Shown: piece by piece, positions 1-11,118 of the stretch
Layout of the letters: every line of letters begins with the position of its first letter
How positions within the stretch are numbered: the stretch's first letter is position 1
Origin: Ichthyophis bannanicus
Lineage: Eukaryota > Chordata > Amphibia > Gymnophiona > Ichthyophiidae
Reading direction: 5' to 3'
Assembly (NCBI GenBank): GCA_033557465.1
Contig: CM066033.1
Coordinates: forward strand, 705,531,637 to 705,595,636
DNA: 64,000 nucleotides
The notes under the pieces: model-generated
The model's database searches: none
What the model saw: only the letters and a program-made list of their open reading frames with translations
What the model was told of the DNA's origin: nothing
Position numbers and translations under genes: made by a program

Positions 1-1516
1 CTGGGTGAGAATCTTCACAGTCTTGGCAAGTGCATATATCTATATGATTTGCAAGGGATTGTGGGCAATGCAGTTCATTCACACCAGACACAGCTGCTCA
101 CAATAATTAGTTGTGCTTTTGGGTAAAGCCAATAAGATATTTATTTATGGGGTTATTTCTCCCAACACAGATATGCTTGGTAGCACATAAATCAGGTTAC
201 TTGCTTCCAGTGTTTAACTTGGAAAAGCAAAGTCAAAATCAGGAAAACAACATTCAAACTTGTCAGGCATTAGCTAATGTTTTCTTAGCATATATCAAAC
301 AACAAACGAAAAGCCACAAAGAAAGAAAATAACTGTTCTTTTCAGGTTAACTTCTGATAACTTCCCACATAGATTCAGAAGTGATTCTCTCCTAGCTCAC
401 AAGCAATTAGGTAAGGCTCAATTGCTAGCAGTTATCCAGCTGAAACCCCTTAGCTGGCTTGCTTTCTACTGTGTGGGTCAAATCCTGCTTCAGGAGCTTT
501 TCTGAGTAGATTAAAGAACAAGTTTGTATTTCTTTGTGATGGTTGCTGTACTTTATAACAGAAAATCACCAAAGGAGTTTGGACAGAGAGCAGTCCATAT
601 AAACACATTCTTCATCTGCAATCATTCCCCCTTCTTCAACAAGCATGGGTTCAATATCATGGATTGGCACAGATGAATCTCTCAATGGAGCACTTTCAGG
701 AGAATACTTGTTTCCCTGCTGTCTTTCAAGGTTATAGCTAGGGCATAGATCAGTGTTCATACCTGAGCTTCCATTGCTGTTAGAGTTCCTCTCTATATAG
801 CCTGGCCAGTATGTAGTCCAGTTCTTATGTCCAGCCTTCCAATCCAGATCCCTGGACACTGGATCTCTCTTCACATACCTTCTGGCACAGGTGTTAGGGT
901 CCCTTCCACGTGCAGCCGTCTCCCTCACAGGTAGCGTCTGGAGTTTCCTAGTTCTGCAGCACCATTCCTCTGGCTTTCCCCAGTCCAATGGTGTATGCTG
1001 GCCCTTGAAATGCCTCCCAGTATACGTACTGCTCTGGACTCTTCTAGACCTCTCAAAGGCTTTTCTCTTCCTTCTTCCAAAGGGTTTCTTTCCTTCTCTG
1101 TCTGTCCGGTTTGGCTTTTGCTTCTGATGATCCTTCAGATGAAACTGATGATCAAGCTCAAGCTGATTCTCAGGATAATGAGGATAATTCTCTGTAGAAT
1201 AAACTCTACCTTTATTCTGCCTAGATGAGTGCTCCCCCCTAATACAGCGCAGCTGTGCTGAATCAGGCCCTGCCCTTTGAGATGAGTGCTTAGGGATTAC
1301 CTCATAGCCCTCCTGATTGAACACACATTTCCCCACTTCAGCTCCTCTAATGGCTGTTGGAAACCTGGTGCATTCTGGGACTGGTAGTCTTTTATGGGAA
1401 AATTCTGTTTTCTTATTTCTACCAGAACTGATAGGTTGCTTGTTCAGAGTCACTTCACCTTTTCTATAGCTCCTTCCTGAGCTATGATAAGCTTCCTTAT
1501 CACAAGCTTTACCCAT
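1..1516 (-). mobile_element. LTR-type fragment of a gypsy-like family (copy 1)
   Basis: Read on the minus strand, this stretch has the same order as two better-bounded LTRs in the window (27806-29382 and 60747-62082): a long charged reading frame, then AT-rich sequence, then a polyadenylation signal (AATAAA on the minus strand at 140-145). The 3' end lies off the window edge and the 5' end is lost near the L2 LINE that begins about 1520, so no target duplication can be checked. The assignment rests on layout and on the acidic end of the reading frame, not on base-level alignment, so it is an inference. Confidence 0.4.
566..1516 (-). CDS. Uncharacterised 316-codon basic reading frame inside LTR-type sequence
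   Basis: I do not recognise this protein. The frame is open for 316 codons, rich in Arg, Lys, Ser and Glu, with no membrane segment, signal peptide or zinc motif. It ends in an acidic tail with an E-P-M-x-V-E stretch (residues about 288-294) followed by D-E-E and a terminal M-D-C. A related tail (E-P-M or E-S-M, then V/M-E, then D-E-V, then E-M-D) occurs in the LTRs at 27806-29382 and 60747-62082. The frame precedes a polyadenylation signal, so in a full element it would sit in the U3/R part of the LTR. It could be a real LTR-encoded accessory protein or chance openness in purine-rich DNA. Only codon-level comparison of many copies could tell. Confidence 0.3.
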   Translation of the reverse strand: MGKACDKEAYHSSGRSYRKGEVTLNKQPISSGRNKKTEFSHKRLPVPECTRFPTAIRGAEVGKCVFNQEGYEVIPKHSSQRAGPDSAQLRCIRGEHSSRQNKGRVYSTENYPHYPENQLELDHQFHLKDHQKQKPNRTDREGKKPFGRRKRKAFERSRRVQSSTYTGRHFKGQHTPLDWGKPEEWCCRTRKLQTLPVRETAARGRDPNTCARRYVKRDPVSRDLDWKAGHKNWTTYWPGYIERNSNSNGSSGMNTDLCPSYNLERQQGNKYSPESAPLRDSSVPIHDIEPMLVEEGGMIADEECVYMDCSLSKLLW

Positions 1517-1519
1517 CCA

Positions 1520-4500
1520 TCATTGTACTGTTGAGACTACTATACTGCTTACTCTGCTATACTGCTAGTAACACCGGTATTGCCTCCTATACCCACATTG
1601 TGACACCACCATTGCACTGTACTGTTATACTACTGCTACTCCCATACCACAAGTAAGCAAAGCACCAAGATCTTTGAACCTACTACGCCTGAGCCGAGAC
1701 ATAACATGGCACTCGCAAGCATTTACATAGCTGCCGTATACCTCCTAACAGATTGGCTAAGTAATGCCGCAGCATTTGCCCCACACCATAATCAAATACC
1801 CATCTTCCAAAGCCACAGGAGGAGATGGACAAGCACTCCCCACCACCCATTTGGTGGGGATGCGCACCCTCACCAACCCCACTTACTACATATAGCAATA
1901 CAACATAATTCAAAAGTGCAGAAAGAAATATCCTCCTACCAGCAGAATATTAAATGTGCTCTTATAAACGCACGGTCAATACGTAAGAAATGGCCAGTCA
2001 TATCAGACATAATTTCCCTCCATTGCCTAGACATACTCTTTATAACTGAGACATGGCTATCAAATGATGATAACGTCCTCATCAACCAGCTCCTACCTAA
2101 TGGCTTCTCAATACACACATGTCACAGAAGCGGTAAACGAGGAGGAGGTGTTCTCGCTATCACCAAAACTGATCTCCATTTCCACCTGAGCAATACAGCC
2201 AACGCAACACACATAGATGCAATCACCATTACCAATAAATACTGCTCCTTCAACCTTATATACAGGGCCCCATCCCCAGATTCTGTTTCCCTTGCAACAT
2301 TAATTGAGCTCGCATCCAACTCACAATCGCCAAACTCACCAAGCTGGGTTTTAGGTGATATCAATTTACCATCTTTGCAAGACGCACAGACCTCATCTTT
2401 CCTAGATGCTTTCGAAGAATTAGGATACATACAACTTGTCGATGAGCCCACCCATGCGAAAGGAAGGACATTGGACCTTGTTTTTGCCCCTCTATCTGCC
2501 TTTAACACAATAAACACCACTATACTGTCCACTACTGCAGTCCCCTGGTCAGACCACATGTTAATTGTATTCCAAATATCTCTACCCAACAAACTTCAGA
2601 AGAGTGTTGATAACTCCAGCAGCCCCAAAACAGCTCCATGCTTGTTCCAAGCCTTTGACAAAGACCTAATCTTAGACTGAACCCATGCACTCTTCGACCT
2701 AACATCCCGTGACTCTGAAGAGTTGGTTTCCACCTGGAATGAAAACTTCAGTTCCATTGTGTTACAACCACCACCAAACAAGCCTACCAAGAAAAGAACT
2801 TCTGCAGTGTGGTACTCCACAGAGCTTAGATCGTCACTCTCCTGCCTGAGAAAACTCGAAAGACGCTGGCGCCGAACTCACGCCACTGAGGACCTAAGGA
2901 CATACAATACTCAACTAGAAAAACACCGCCAAGCAATATCTGAAAGCATGAGGAGATACCACACTGACACTCTAAAGCAGTCCTTAAATAAACCACATGA
3001 ACTGTTCACTATGGTAAAGAACCTTGCAAGAGAGCCAGTACCATAGCAACTTAGTCAGATCCACCCCCAAGCCTTCGCCGACTACTTAAAAGCAAAACTG
3101 TGTCAGACTAATAAGTCCCCTACACCTACCATGGCACTTGAGGTGAGATCCTCAGCCCTACTGCCCACCTTCTCTAAGCCATCTGCGAAACATATTGAGG
3201 ACATAATTGTTGGAATCAACACAACGACTGCACAAACGAACCCTTGCCCGGTATCCTGGATAAAAGAGTTATGATCAACTGTCAGCCCTTTTATAGCAAA
3301 GCTAATGGATTTCTCATACACTACAGGCACCTTTCCCCAATCCCTCAAACATACCTCAATCAGGCCGCTCCTCAAAAACAATAAACTTGACCCTAAGAAG
3401 CCTGACTCGTATAGACCTATATCCAGCATTCCACTCTTAGCGAAAATCGTCGAGAAAGATGTCCAAAGACAAATTCAAGATCATATTGATGCCTCCACCC
3501 CACTTGATCCATGTCAGCATGGCTTCAGAGCCGCACATGGGGTTGAAACTCTCCTCACCATACTCTTTAGTACCATAATAGCGGGAATTGACAACATACG
3601 CCAAGGATACGTGCTCATATTCTTGGATATAGCGGCTGCCTTTGATTCTGTCTCCTTCAACCTCCTCTTACACCGCCTCAAGGAGAAGGTGATTTGTGAC
3701 TCAGCACTTGAATGGTGCAAGTCGTATCTCTCGGATAGATGGCAACACGTAAGATCAGATGAAGCAACATCAGAACCTTTCCACCAGAGCCAAGGGGTCC
3801 CACAAGGATCCTCTCTCTCTGCTCTGATGTTTAATATATATATGCAACCTGTCTGCGAGATCATCCGATCCTTCAAGGTGAAGTGCTTGTTATACGTAGA
3901 TGATGTTCTCCTATATATGCCTTTTGCAACAGAAAACCCTGACCTTTCACCGCTCACGGACTGTTTCAACGCAGTATCCAGATGGCTCCAATCGCAAAAC
4001 CTTAGAATTCAACATAAGAAAACGGAAGTCCTTTTCATTACAAGGGATCCAAAATTCATCACACCACCGTGTTTGAAGGTCCAAGATGCAGAACTTCTCA
4101 CCAAACCCTCTATTAGATATCTGGGAGTCATACTTGATCAGAGACTAGACATGAAAATCCATATAAGCAATGTAGCAAGAGCTGTATACCATAAAATCCG
4201 ATCAATTAGACACCTACGCACATTACTGGAACCGGATGACTTCCGGACAGTGTACCAAGCCTTGATCATACCGCATTTTGACTATGCAAATGCCATACTC
4301 CAGGGTCTCCCGCAATCCACACTACACCCTTTACAGCTTGCAATAAACTCAGCTGCAAGAGTGCTCCAGGGCGCTTCCAAGTGGGAACACATGACACCCA
4401 TCCTTAAACAGCTCCACTGGTTTCCCATAAAAGGTAGAATCACGTTCAAAACCATAATGCTGACCTTCAAGATCATAAATAGGCTAGCCCCACCAGCCCT

Positions 4501-4962
4501 AATGGACCTCATACAGATAACCCCCCTGAAACAGATCAAGAAGATCTCCTGCGGCCAATAAACTAATAGTCCCAAGAGAAACAACCAAGAGCCGCCAGAC
4601 AACAGTGAACAGGGCTTTCAAATTCTCGGCACCAAAATGCTGGAACACCCTTCCACCCAGTATATGGGCAATCATTAATTTAACCCAATTTAGGAAAGCT
4701 CTGAAATATTACCTTTTCCTCGTACATTACCCGGATGACAGCACCCCAAATGCCTCATCAGTAAACTAGCCAAACCAAACAGATGTTCAGCCAGTTCGCA
4801 CTGTACAGTTGTAAATAGTTACCCACGTTTTCATCCAAGTTCTGTTTCCTGTTAATTGTAAACACTAATCGACGGTTTTGAAAAGTGTATTTAACTGGTT
4901 CTATGTAAACTGCACTGATGGAAAATAGCGCGGTATATAAGAGAATGTAATAAAATAAAAAA
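1520..4962 (+). mobile_element. L2-like non-LTR retrotransposon, near full length
   Basis: A short leader (about 1520-1705) precedes a single ORF2 frame with apurinic endonuclease then reverse transcriptase, and a 3' tail (4903-4962) containing TGTAAACTGCACTGATGG, GCGGTATATAAGA and a run of TAAAATAAA. That tail type is characteristic of L2-clade LINEs. No separate ORF1 is visible. The tail is almost the same as the tail of the SINE at 31297-31600. The 5' boundary is approximate because no target duplication is evident. Confidence 0.8.
1706..4561 (+). pseudogene. L2-type ORF2: endonuclease and reverse transcriptase, broken
   Basis: This is the LINE replication protein: an endonuclease that nicks the target and a reverse transcriptase that copies the RNA there. 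The whole stretch is one frame, interrupted by stops at 2678-2680 (TGA), 3044-3046 (TAG) and 3272-3274 (TGA). The endonuclease covers about 1955-2590, with N-A-R-S-I-R, an I-T-E-T-W-L box, G-D-I-N and a closing S-D-H. The RT has an S-Y-R-P-I-S box (about 3408), F-L-D-I-A-A-A-F-D, Q-G-V-P-Q-G-S and the catalytic Y-V-D-D at 3893-3904. After 4561 the C-terminal homology continues in another frame (N-K-L-I-V-P-R, then P-K-C-W-N-T-L) to about 4745, so one frameshift lies near 4545-4560. The first ATG is followed by a hydrophobic segment (see findings). The copy is dead but fairly young, with few lesions over 2.9 kb. Confidence 0.85.
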
Positions 4963-5136
4963 ATGTATAAAAATGTGGTTCTTCTGTTCAAACTAATTTG
5001 AATTGTTTATAAGGGTGCCAATAATCATGTCCTGGTAATGTCCCAGTTTTTATACTATTTCCTGCTATTTCCTTTTTTAATTGGTCTTGTTTTATTTGAT
5101 TCTTTTGTGTGTCAAATATGTGTGCAAAGATAGTCC
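4963..5136. other. Short unassigned spacer and hAT target site
   Basis: AT-rich sequence with no coding signal. Its last 8 bases, GATAGTCC at 5129-5136, are the left target duplication of the hAT element that starts at 5137. The matching copy is at 7894-7901. Confidence 0.6.
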
Positions 5137-5210
5137 CAGGGCCGGCCTGTCCATGCAAACTTCATTCTTGCACAATGGATGGCTTCAGAGGTGAGCCAGG
5201 GAAGCCGCCA

Positions 5211-5355
5211 GTGTGAAAAGTGCCATTTTCCCTCATGCTGGTGGCTATTACTGTGACGCACATGACTGCCGGGAAATGTCCTTTAACCTTTCCTGGCATT
5301 CAGTGCACTTCAAAGTAACAGCTGTCAGCGTGAGGGAAAATGGCGCTTTTCACAT
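5211..5355. repeat. Subterminal imperfect palindrome of hAT copy A
   Basis: The arm at 5211-5240 (starting GTGTGAAAAGTGCCATTTTC) pairs with 5326-5355 with a few mismatches. A second pairing block lies further in, TGCCGGGAAA against TTTCCTGGCA. The stretch could fold into a long hairpin just inside the left terminus. Subterminal inverted repeats are often transposase binding sites in hAT elements, but that role here is inference. Confidence 0.7.
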
Positions 5356-5399
5356 GGCGACTGTGCAGAGGTGAACTGGGGCTCTGAAGGGGTTTAGAA

Positions 5400-6400
5400 A
5401 GGTGCAGGGCTCTTCGGGGATGGGGGGTCCTAGGATAGGACAGGAAATGGCTGATGGGGGGCTTGGACTGGAAATGGGCTGAGGGGGGCAGGAATAAAAC
5501 TGGGAAAAGCTGATGGGGTGGCTAGGAATGGAAATGGGCTGAGAGAGGAGCTTGGACTCGAAATGGGCTGATGGGGGTGGAATAAGACTGGAAATGGCTG
5601 ATGGGGGGACTAGGACTGGAAATGGGCTCAGAGGGGAGGTTAGGATTGGAAATGGGCTGAGGGGGCCTGGAATAGGACTAGAAATGGCTTGGGAGGACTA
5701 GGATTAGGAATGGGCTGATGGGGGGGTTAGGATGGAACTGGAAATGGCTGATGGAGGCTAGGACTGGACATGGGCTGATGGGGTGGGGAGCTTGGACTAG
5801 AAATGGACTGATGGGGGCTGGAATAGGAATGGAAATGGCTGAAGGGGGCTAGGACTGGAAATGAGCTGATGGGGTGGCTAGAACTGGCAATGGACTGACT
5901 GGGAAGGAGCTAGGATTGGAAATGGGCTGAAGGGGGAGCTTGGACTGCAAATGGGCTGATGGGGGTTGGATTAAGACTAGAAATGGCTGATGGGGGGGCT
6001 AGGATTGGAAATCAGCTGAGGGGGGAGCTTGGACTAGAAATGGGCTGACAGGGGCTGGAATAGGACTGAAAATGGTTTATGGAGGGCTAGGACTGGAAAT
6101 GACTGATGGGGGGCTAGGATTCAAAATGGGCTGATGGAGGCTGGAATAGGACTGGAAGTGGCTGATGGGGGGGGGCTAGGATTGGAAATGGGGGGGGGAG
6201 CCTGGACTGGAAATGGACAGATGGGGGCTGGAATAGAACTGGAAATGGTTGCTGGGGGGGGGGCTAGGATTGGAAATGGACTGATGGGGGGAGCTTGGAC
6301 TGGAAATGGTCTGATGGGGGTGCTAGTACCTGAAATGGGCTGATAGGGGTGCTAGGACTGGAAATGGGCTGATGCGGGGGGATGGGAGAATGGGACTATA
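5400..6400. repeat. G-rich minisatellite in hAT copy A
   Basis: About 1 kb of degenerate tandem units of roughly 25-35 bp, built on GGACTGGAAATGGGCTGATG followed by a G run and GCTAGGA. Units vary in length and in the number of Gs. The plus strand has many runs of four or more Gs, so quadruplex formation is possible. The same minisatellite occurs in hAT copy B (about 11900-12600) and, reverse-complemented, in copy C (about 53600-54520). Confidence 0.85.
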
Positions 6401-7901
6401 AGGGAGCGGATGCTGGATGGGGCTGGAACTAGAAGGGGATGGGGCTGGAATGAGAAGAAAAGATATTTTGTGTGGGAGGGAAGAAAAATCTGTGATTGGC
6501 CGGGTACTGGGAGAGTAAATAGGGATTGAGGATGGAAGGGTGAAATTTGAGTGGATTAAAAGGAAATAAAGAAAGAAATGGAGGAAACAGCAAAAGGGGA
6601 AAGATTAGTATGTTAAAGCAGATGTAGCGCGAGAATGGGAACATAACTAAAAGAGAGACGAAAGGACAAATGGACAGCAGACAATGGAGAGTTAGCTGAA
6701 GACACGAAAAAACCAGAAGAAAGTGACAGAAGCAATTGCAACTGAAAAATAAAATGCCCAAACAGCAAAAGGTAGAAAAATACTTTTTTATTTTGAATTT
6801 ATTAACTGGAATATGTCGGCTGTGAGAAATGTGCATTGCTAACGTATTTGCGTTTTTGTTTAGTACAAGAGGAAATTAATTTATAGTTTTATTTCTCCAG
6901 TGTTGCTGTATGTTCCAACTTTGGCCTTTGGGGTCCCCAGTTTAATTATTGTCTTTCTAGTTCTAAATTGTGATTCCTTGTTCTTTGTTTCGTTACGGTC
7001 TATGTTCTGCATGTGTAACCAAACTAAGGTATTTTGTTTATGTAGTTTCTATTTGACAGTGCCACTTGTTCTCTTTCCCCAGTAGAAAATGTATTGGTAT
7101 TCTCTGAGATATACTGGTTTAATATTTTCAGTGTTGCCTTTTTGATAGGTAGGGTTTAGTACTTTATAAGTCCTGGTAGTGCTGTTATGATATGGTGGGT
7201 TTGCTATGGGTTCTAAATTCTAAGAGAATTCTTAAGAAACTTGCACTTTCCTGTCCTGATGCAGTCCAGATAGCAGTGATGGGTGAAACTCGAGTCAACG
7301 CTTGTCCAGCTTGCTAGACATCTAGCCTTTGAAGAGAGTGAATTGCAGCCTTCTAAGAGATACCGCCGCTAAGCTAAGTGTTTTCTGGTGTTTTTAAATG
7401 CATTTAGAAAATTGTAAAACACATTTTGGCCTATGAATGATATTTGAGGAAAACAGGTGTTGTCTTGAGGTTTATTGCCTATTTAGCTAACTTTTCTCTC
7501 GCACCCTCTCCTGTCTGAGGCCTCTAAATAATATTGGCAGATTTCTCTAGTTGGCTGCCTCTTATGCGTTTAGGTGTTGTGGAAGTTTGATCATCACCTC
7601 CCCTTCATCACTTAGTATTTATATACGGTGACTCTTTTGTATTGACTGTATGGGTTCTAAATTGGCAGTGTTTATAGTACTTCCTAATGTGCTTGGTGGT
7701 TGGCACTGGAATATAGTAATGTAGAAATCTGGTAGTCTTTCTTTATCCAGACACTCATTGAGAGGCATGTTTACTAACATTTAGTGCATGTTAATTGTAT
7801 GCAAATATTTATACAAATGAGACTCCCTTATGCAAATGAGGCCCCCAATGAGTCTTTGCATATGGCCCCCGCACCCTCCTTGGGCCGCCCCTGGATAGTC
7901 C

Positions 7902-8549
7902 AAAGCCATTTCACTGGCCAATTTTTTTAGGAGATATTGGACATTAAGGTGTTGAACTGCAAGGGTGCCAATAATGTTGACCACAACTGTAAATATAGTT
8001 GTAGTAGTATCAACCATACTAGCCACATCATCCATAGAGATCTCATTATATCTTTCTTCCCACAACTGCACAGATTACTCAACAGTTACTTCACCCCGAA
8101 CGTCTTTGCTCACAAGGCAATACTACTAGTTATCATACTTCATGGTAAAGGGTTCCATTAAAAAAGGAGCATAAAATGATCAGGTCATGGAACCCCATGC
8201 ATACACAACTCACAAACTTGATCTGCAATAAAACTGTGCCCATTAAAGTAGTGGCTGAGGGTACAACCTGATGCCAACCCCAAAAGGCTATTGTATCAGA
8301 AAATTCCTGAATGCTCTTAGGCACCATTGTAACATAGTATATTAAAACCATCCAAAATAATAAATTTAGACATATCCAAATTCCACATGCAAGGCCTCTG
8401 GTAAAGGATGCTCCAGCCCTTTTATGCTTGGGGTACAATAACAAAGGAAAATACTCCACACTTGGGAGGCTAGGCTAGATATTATTCAAACATTTATTCC
8501 TTATCGTTCCTCCAGTTCAGTCCTCTACCTCTGGATTGTCAATCTCCTC
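7902..8549. other. Unassigned AT-rich sequence
   Basis: No gene is supported. On the minus strand two short frames (within about 7902-8071 and 8133-8459) encode hydrophobic residues ending in a leucine-rich segment with A-L-D-Y. This faintly recalls the membrane subunit of retroviral envelope remnants, but there is no disulphide motif or continuous frame, so I do not call it. The motif GGGTGCCAATAAT occurs here (7964) and at 5014, either side of the hAT insertion. This may be the debris of a DNA transposon. Confidence 0.25.
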
Positions 8550-8648
8550 CTGCAGCATGGAGACTGGTATGTCAAATTTATGACATCACTGGATATAGCC
8601 TGCTGTAGACTCCGACTCCTCCCAGTGTGACCAGTCTCCATGCAGCAG
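8550..8648. repeat. Inverted repeat at the upstream edge of DIRS copy a
   Basis: CTGCAGCATGGAGACTGGT (8550-8568) is the reverse complement, with one mismatch, of ACCAGTCTCCATGCAGCAG (8630-8648). The pair lies upstream of the gag start of DIRS copy a, where a terminal repeat or junction sequence would be expected. The partner right end is not in the window, so this role is inference. Confidence 0.5.
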
Positions 8649-9550
8649 AAAGACTTGGCGAGCCCTGTGGAAGGGCTCTGGAGGAATTAATAAGGAGCTA
8701 ATAGGATAGAACTCAGTGGTTTGAAAATTTAATTAGTTAATGGGTGAGGGTGTATTACCCTTAGTTTATGTGGGAGCTGTGCCTTTAAAAGCATAGAAGA
8801 GTAGCAGGCTGTAGGCATTCTTGCTCCTTTGCCCTGCATTTCCTCTTTCAGGGGGAGGGACTGCCTCAGGACATCGAGGTCAGTTCCCTCGTTAAGGCCC
8901 AGAAGTTCTCTTTCCCAGGACAGTCAGGGGAGAGCCCTTCTTGAGGTGAGCAGAGGCAGCGATATAATATTTGTTGCTGTGGGATCGAGCTGCTTGTCTC
9001 CCCGGCATAACGATGCTGTCGGGGTAGACAGCGGCGATCCGGGGCCGACTCTCTGTGAAAGTGCCTCTGCGTTTATTCTTCGGAGCGGCGGCAGGACTCC
9101 CGGTAGGTTGCCGGGGTGGGTGCCTTTTGCAGTCCGGAGCCTCTAGGTAAAGTCGCTGGGGTGCAGTGGTGCAGTTTGGCACCTTTTTCGGGGCAGTTTT
9201 GGTGTTTGCGGTGGCCATTTTAGCTGCCGCATGTAGCCCGTGAGTAGCTGCGGTGCCCACGATTTAGAGGGCTGTTGAGTGTAGGGACGGCTTACTGTCC
9301 CTCTACCTTTCTAGCTTTTTGTTTTATTTTGTTTATTTTGTTTAGGTTAAGTTTCTTTTGGGTTTCTTTTGGTTTTCATTTTACCTTCAGTCTTGTCGGG
9401 CCATAGGGGACTGCGGGACAGTGGTGGCCTCGGGGAAAGCCCTTAGGTCATAATATCTATCAGTCCATCTGCTAGTTAACAAACAAAAAAAAAAGAAAAA
9501 CGAAATAGAACAGTGATAGGAAGCCCCAGAGGCAGCTGCTGCTTGGCTGG

Positions 9551-11031
9551 ATGGCGGCAAGGCCTCTCTGTCTGGTGTGCGGTACTAGGAGGGGTGCAGT
9601 GGCCGATACAGGGGTTTGCCGGGCTTGTGCGACCCTATCGTCCGCAGTAGAGCAGCAGATGGAGGGCAAGGACAGCTCAGAGGCGCAGGGACTGTCCGTG
9701 GGAGAGCGGACAGATTCCCCGTGTTCGCCGGCGCAGGGGCCGGAGGTTGAGGAACTCGCGGGACCTTCGGGAGCTTCCCTATCAGCACAGGTGTCAGAGT
9801 TTAGCCCTGATTTTGTGTTACTGATGCATCAAGCATTTTGTTTACGGCGTCAGGGAAAACAGCCAGGTATGACGGTGCTCGCTGGTGCGGCACCGAAACT
9901 GGAGGCGGCTCTAGAGCTTACCGAGGAGTCGCCAGCTCCTAAGCGGGCAAGGCGGACCGACTCATCTTTGGCGGCAGGTGAGTGGCCCGAGACCCAGGAG
10001 CGGAATGGGACCCAGAGGAGGTCTCACAGGATCTGGAGGACAGTGAGATTCCAGAGCCCGAAGATCAGGCTAAGATTATCAGGATCTTCCGCAGAGAGGA
10101 ACTCGCCGCTTTGATCGCGGAGACGTTGCAGATGCTGAACCTGACTACTCCTGCGGCAGTGGACGATGAGGTGGAGGATCCTGTCATTCAAGCGGTGTGA
10201 CAGACGCAGGTGGTGTTTCCGGTCCACCGGGTGGTGGAGAAAATAATTCAGGAAGAGTGGGATAAGCCAGAAGTGGGTCTTCGTGGCATTCGCACGATAA
10301 AACTACTTTATCCTCTGGCCGACAAGGATATGGACAGGTTCCGGGTGCCACGAGTAGATGCGGTGGTGTCCGTGGTGACAAAGAAAACCACTATTCCCGT
10401 GGAAGGCAGTGCAGCTTTAAAGGATACTCAGGACCGTAAGGTGGATGGTCTTTTGAAACAGGCGTTTGAGGCAGATTCTCTTTCTCTACAGGCCTCCATC
10501 TGTGGGGCGTGGGTGGCCCGCGCATGTTTGCGATGGGTCCAGTGGCTGCGCCAGTCGTCGCATCTGGATGTCGAAGAGTTTAAGGAGTTGGATCGACTGG
10601 AGTCTGGTTCGGCGTACTTGGCAGACGTGCATTACGATCTGATCAGGGCACTGGCCAATAGTACGGCGTCAGTGGTCGCCGCCCGCCGGTCGGTGTGGTT
10701 GCGAAATTGGGCGGCGGATGGGCCCTCTAAGTCATGTCTCAGCAAGCTCCCCTTTAAGGGGGGGTTGCTCTTTGGAGAAGATTTGGAGAAATTGGTGAAA
10801 GATCTCGGGGAGTCCAAGGCTGGCAGGCTCCCAGAGGATAAGCCCAAACAGGCGAAATCAGTGCAAGGTTTTCGAGGCCAGTTTCAGGATTTTCGTCGGT
10901 TCTGTTCGGCACGGTTTGCGAGTTTCCAAAGGGGCCGCTTTCAAGCCCATGGTCTGGGGTTTCGTGGATTTCGGGGGGCCAATAGAGGTTTCTCATCGTC
11001 CGCGGCCTCTGCCCCACGTAAATCGCAATGA
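9551..11031 (+). pseudogene. DIRS Gag, copy a, broken
   Basis: Gag packages the element RNA. The start is ATG at 9551, giving a zinc motif C7-X2-C10-X12-C23-X2-C26, the same spacing as Gag of copies d and g. After a Pro/Ser/Glu-rich linker the frame shifts near 9980; the continuing frame (9982 on) hits a TGA at 10198-10200 and then runs openly to 11031. The later part is a helical core (P-V-H-R-V-V-E-K-I-I-Q-E-E-W through L-R-N-W-A-A-D) and a basic Gly/Phe/Arg-rich C-terminus with F-R-G repeats, as expected for RNA binding. The RT frame starts about 90 bp downstream. Confidence 0.7.
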
Positions 11032-11118
11032 GGCGAGGCGGGTTCAGGTGGAGGGACCTCCCATAGGCGGGCGGTTTCGGGAGTTCTTCTCCGCCTGGAC
11101 CCACATCACATCTGATCA

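Larger units (their letters stand above)
5137..7893. mobile_element. Non-autonomous hAT element, copy A (2757 bp)
   Basis: The left end reads CAGGGCCGGCC and the right end, reverse-complemented, reads CAGGGGCGGCC. The flanks carry an exact 8-bp duplication, GATAGTCC, at 5129-5136 and 7894-7901. An 8-bp duplication with CAGGG ends is the signature of hAT transposons. No transposase is visible, so it would depend on an enzyme from elsewhere. Inside are an imperfect palindrome (5211-5355), a G-rich minisatellite (about 5400-6400) and about 1.5 kb of AT-rich sequence shared with copies B (11683-13666) and C (52534-55050). Open frames in the minisatellite are a by-product of its repeats. Confidence 0.85.

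Noticed and set aside
6134..6343. Gly/Met-rich 69-codon frame
   Set aside because: It is a by-product of the G-rich minisatellite; the frame mirrors the repeat unit and has no gene-like start or context.
7902..8459. Possible envelope-protein remnant on the minus strand
   Set aside because: Only a hydrophobic run and an A-L-D-Y similarity; there is no continuous frame, disulphide motif or adjoining pol, so it was not called.
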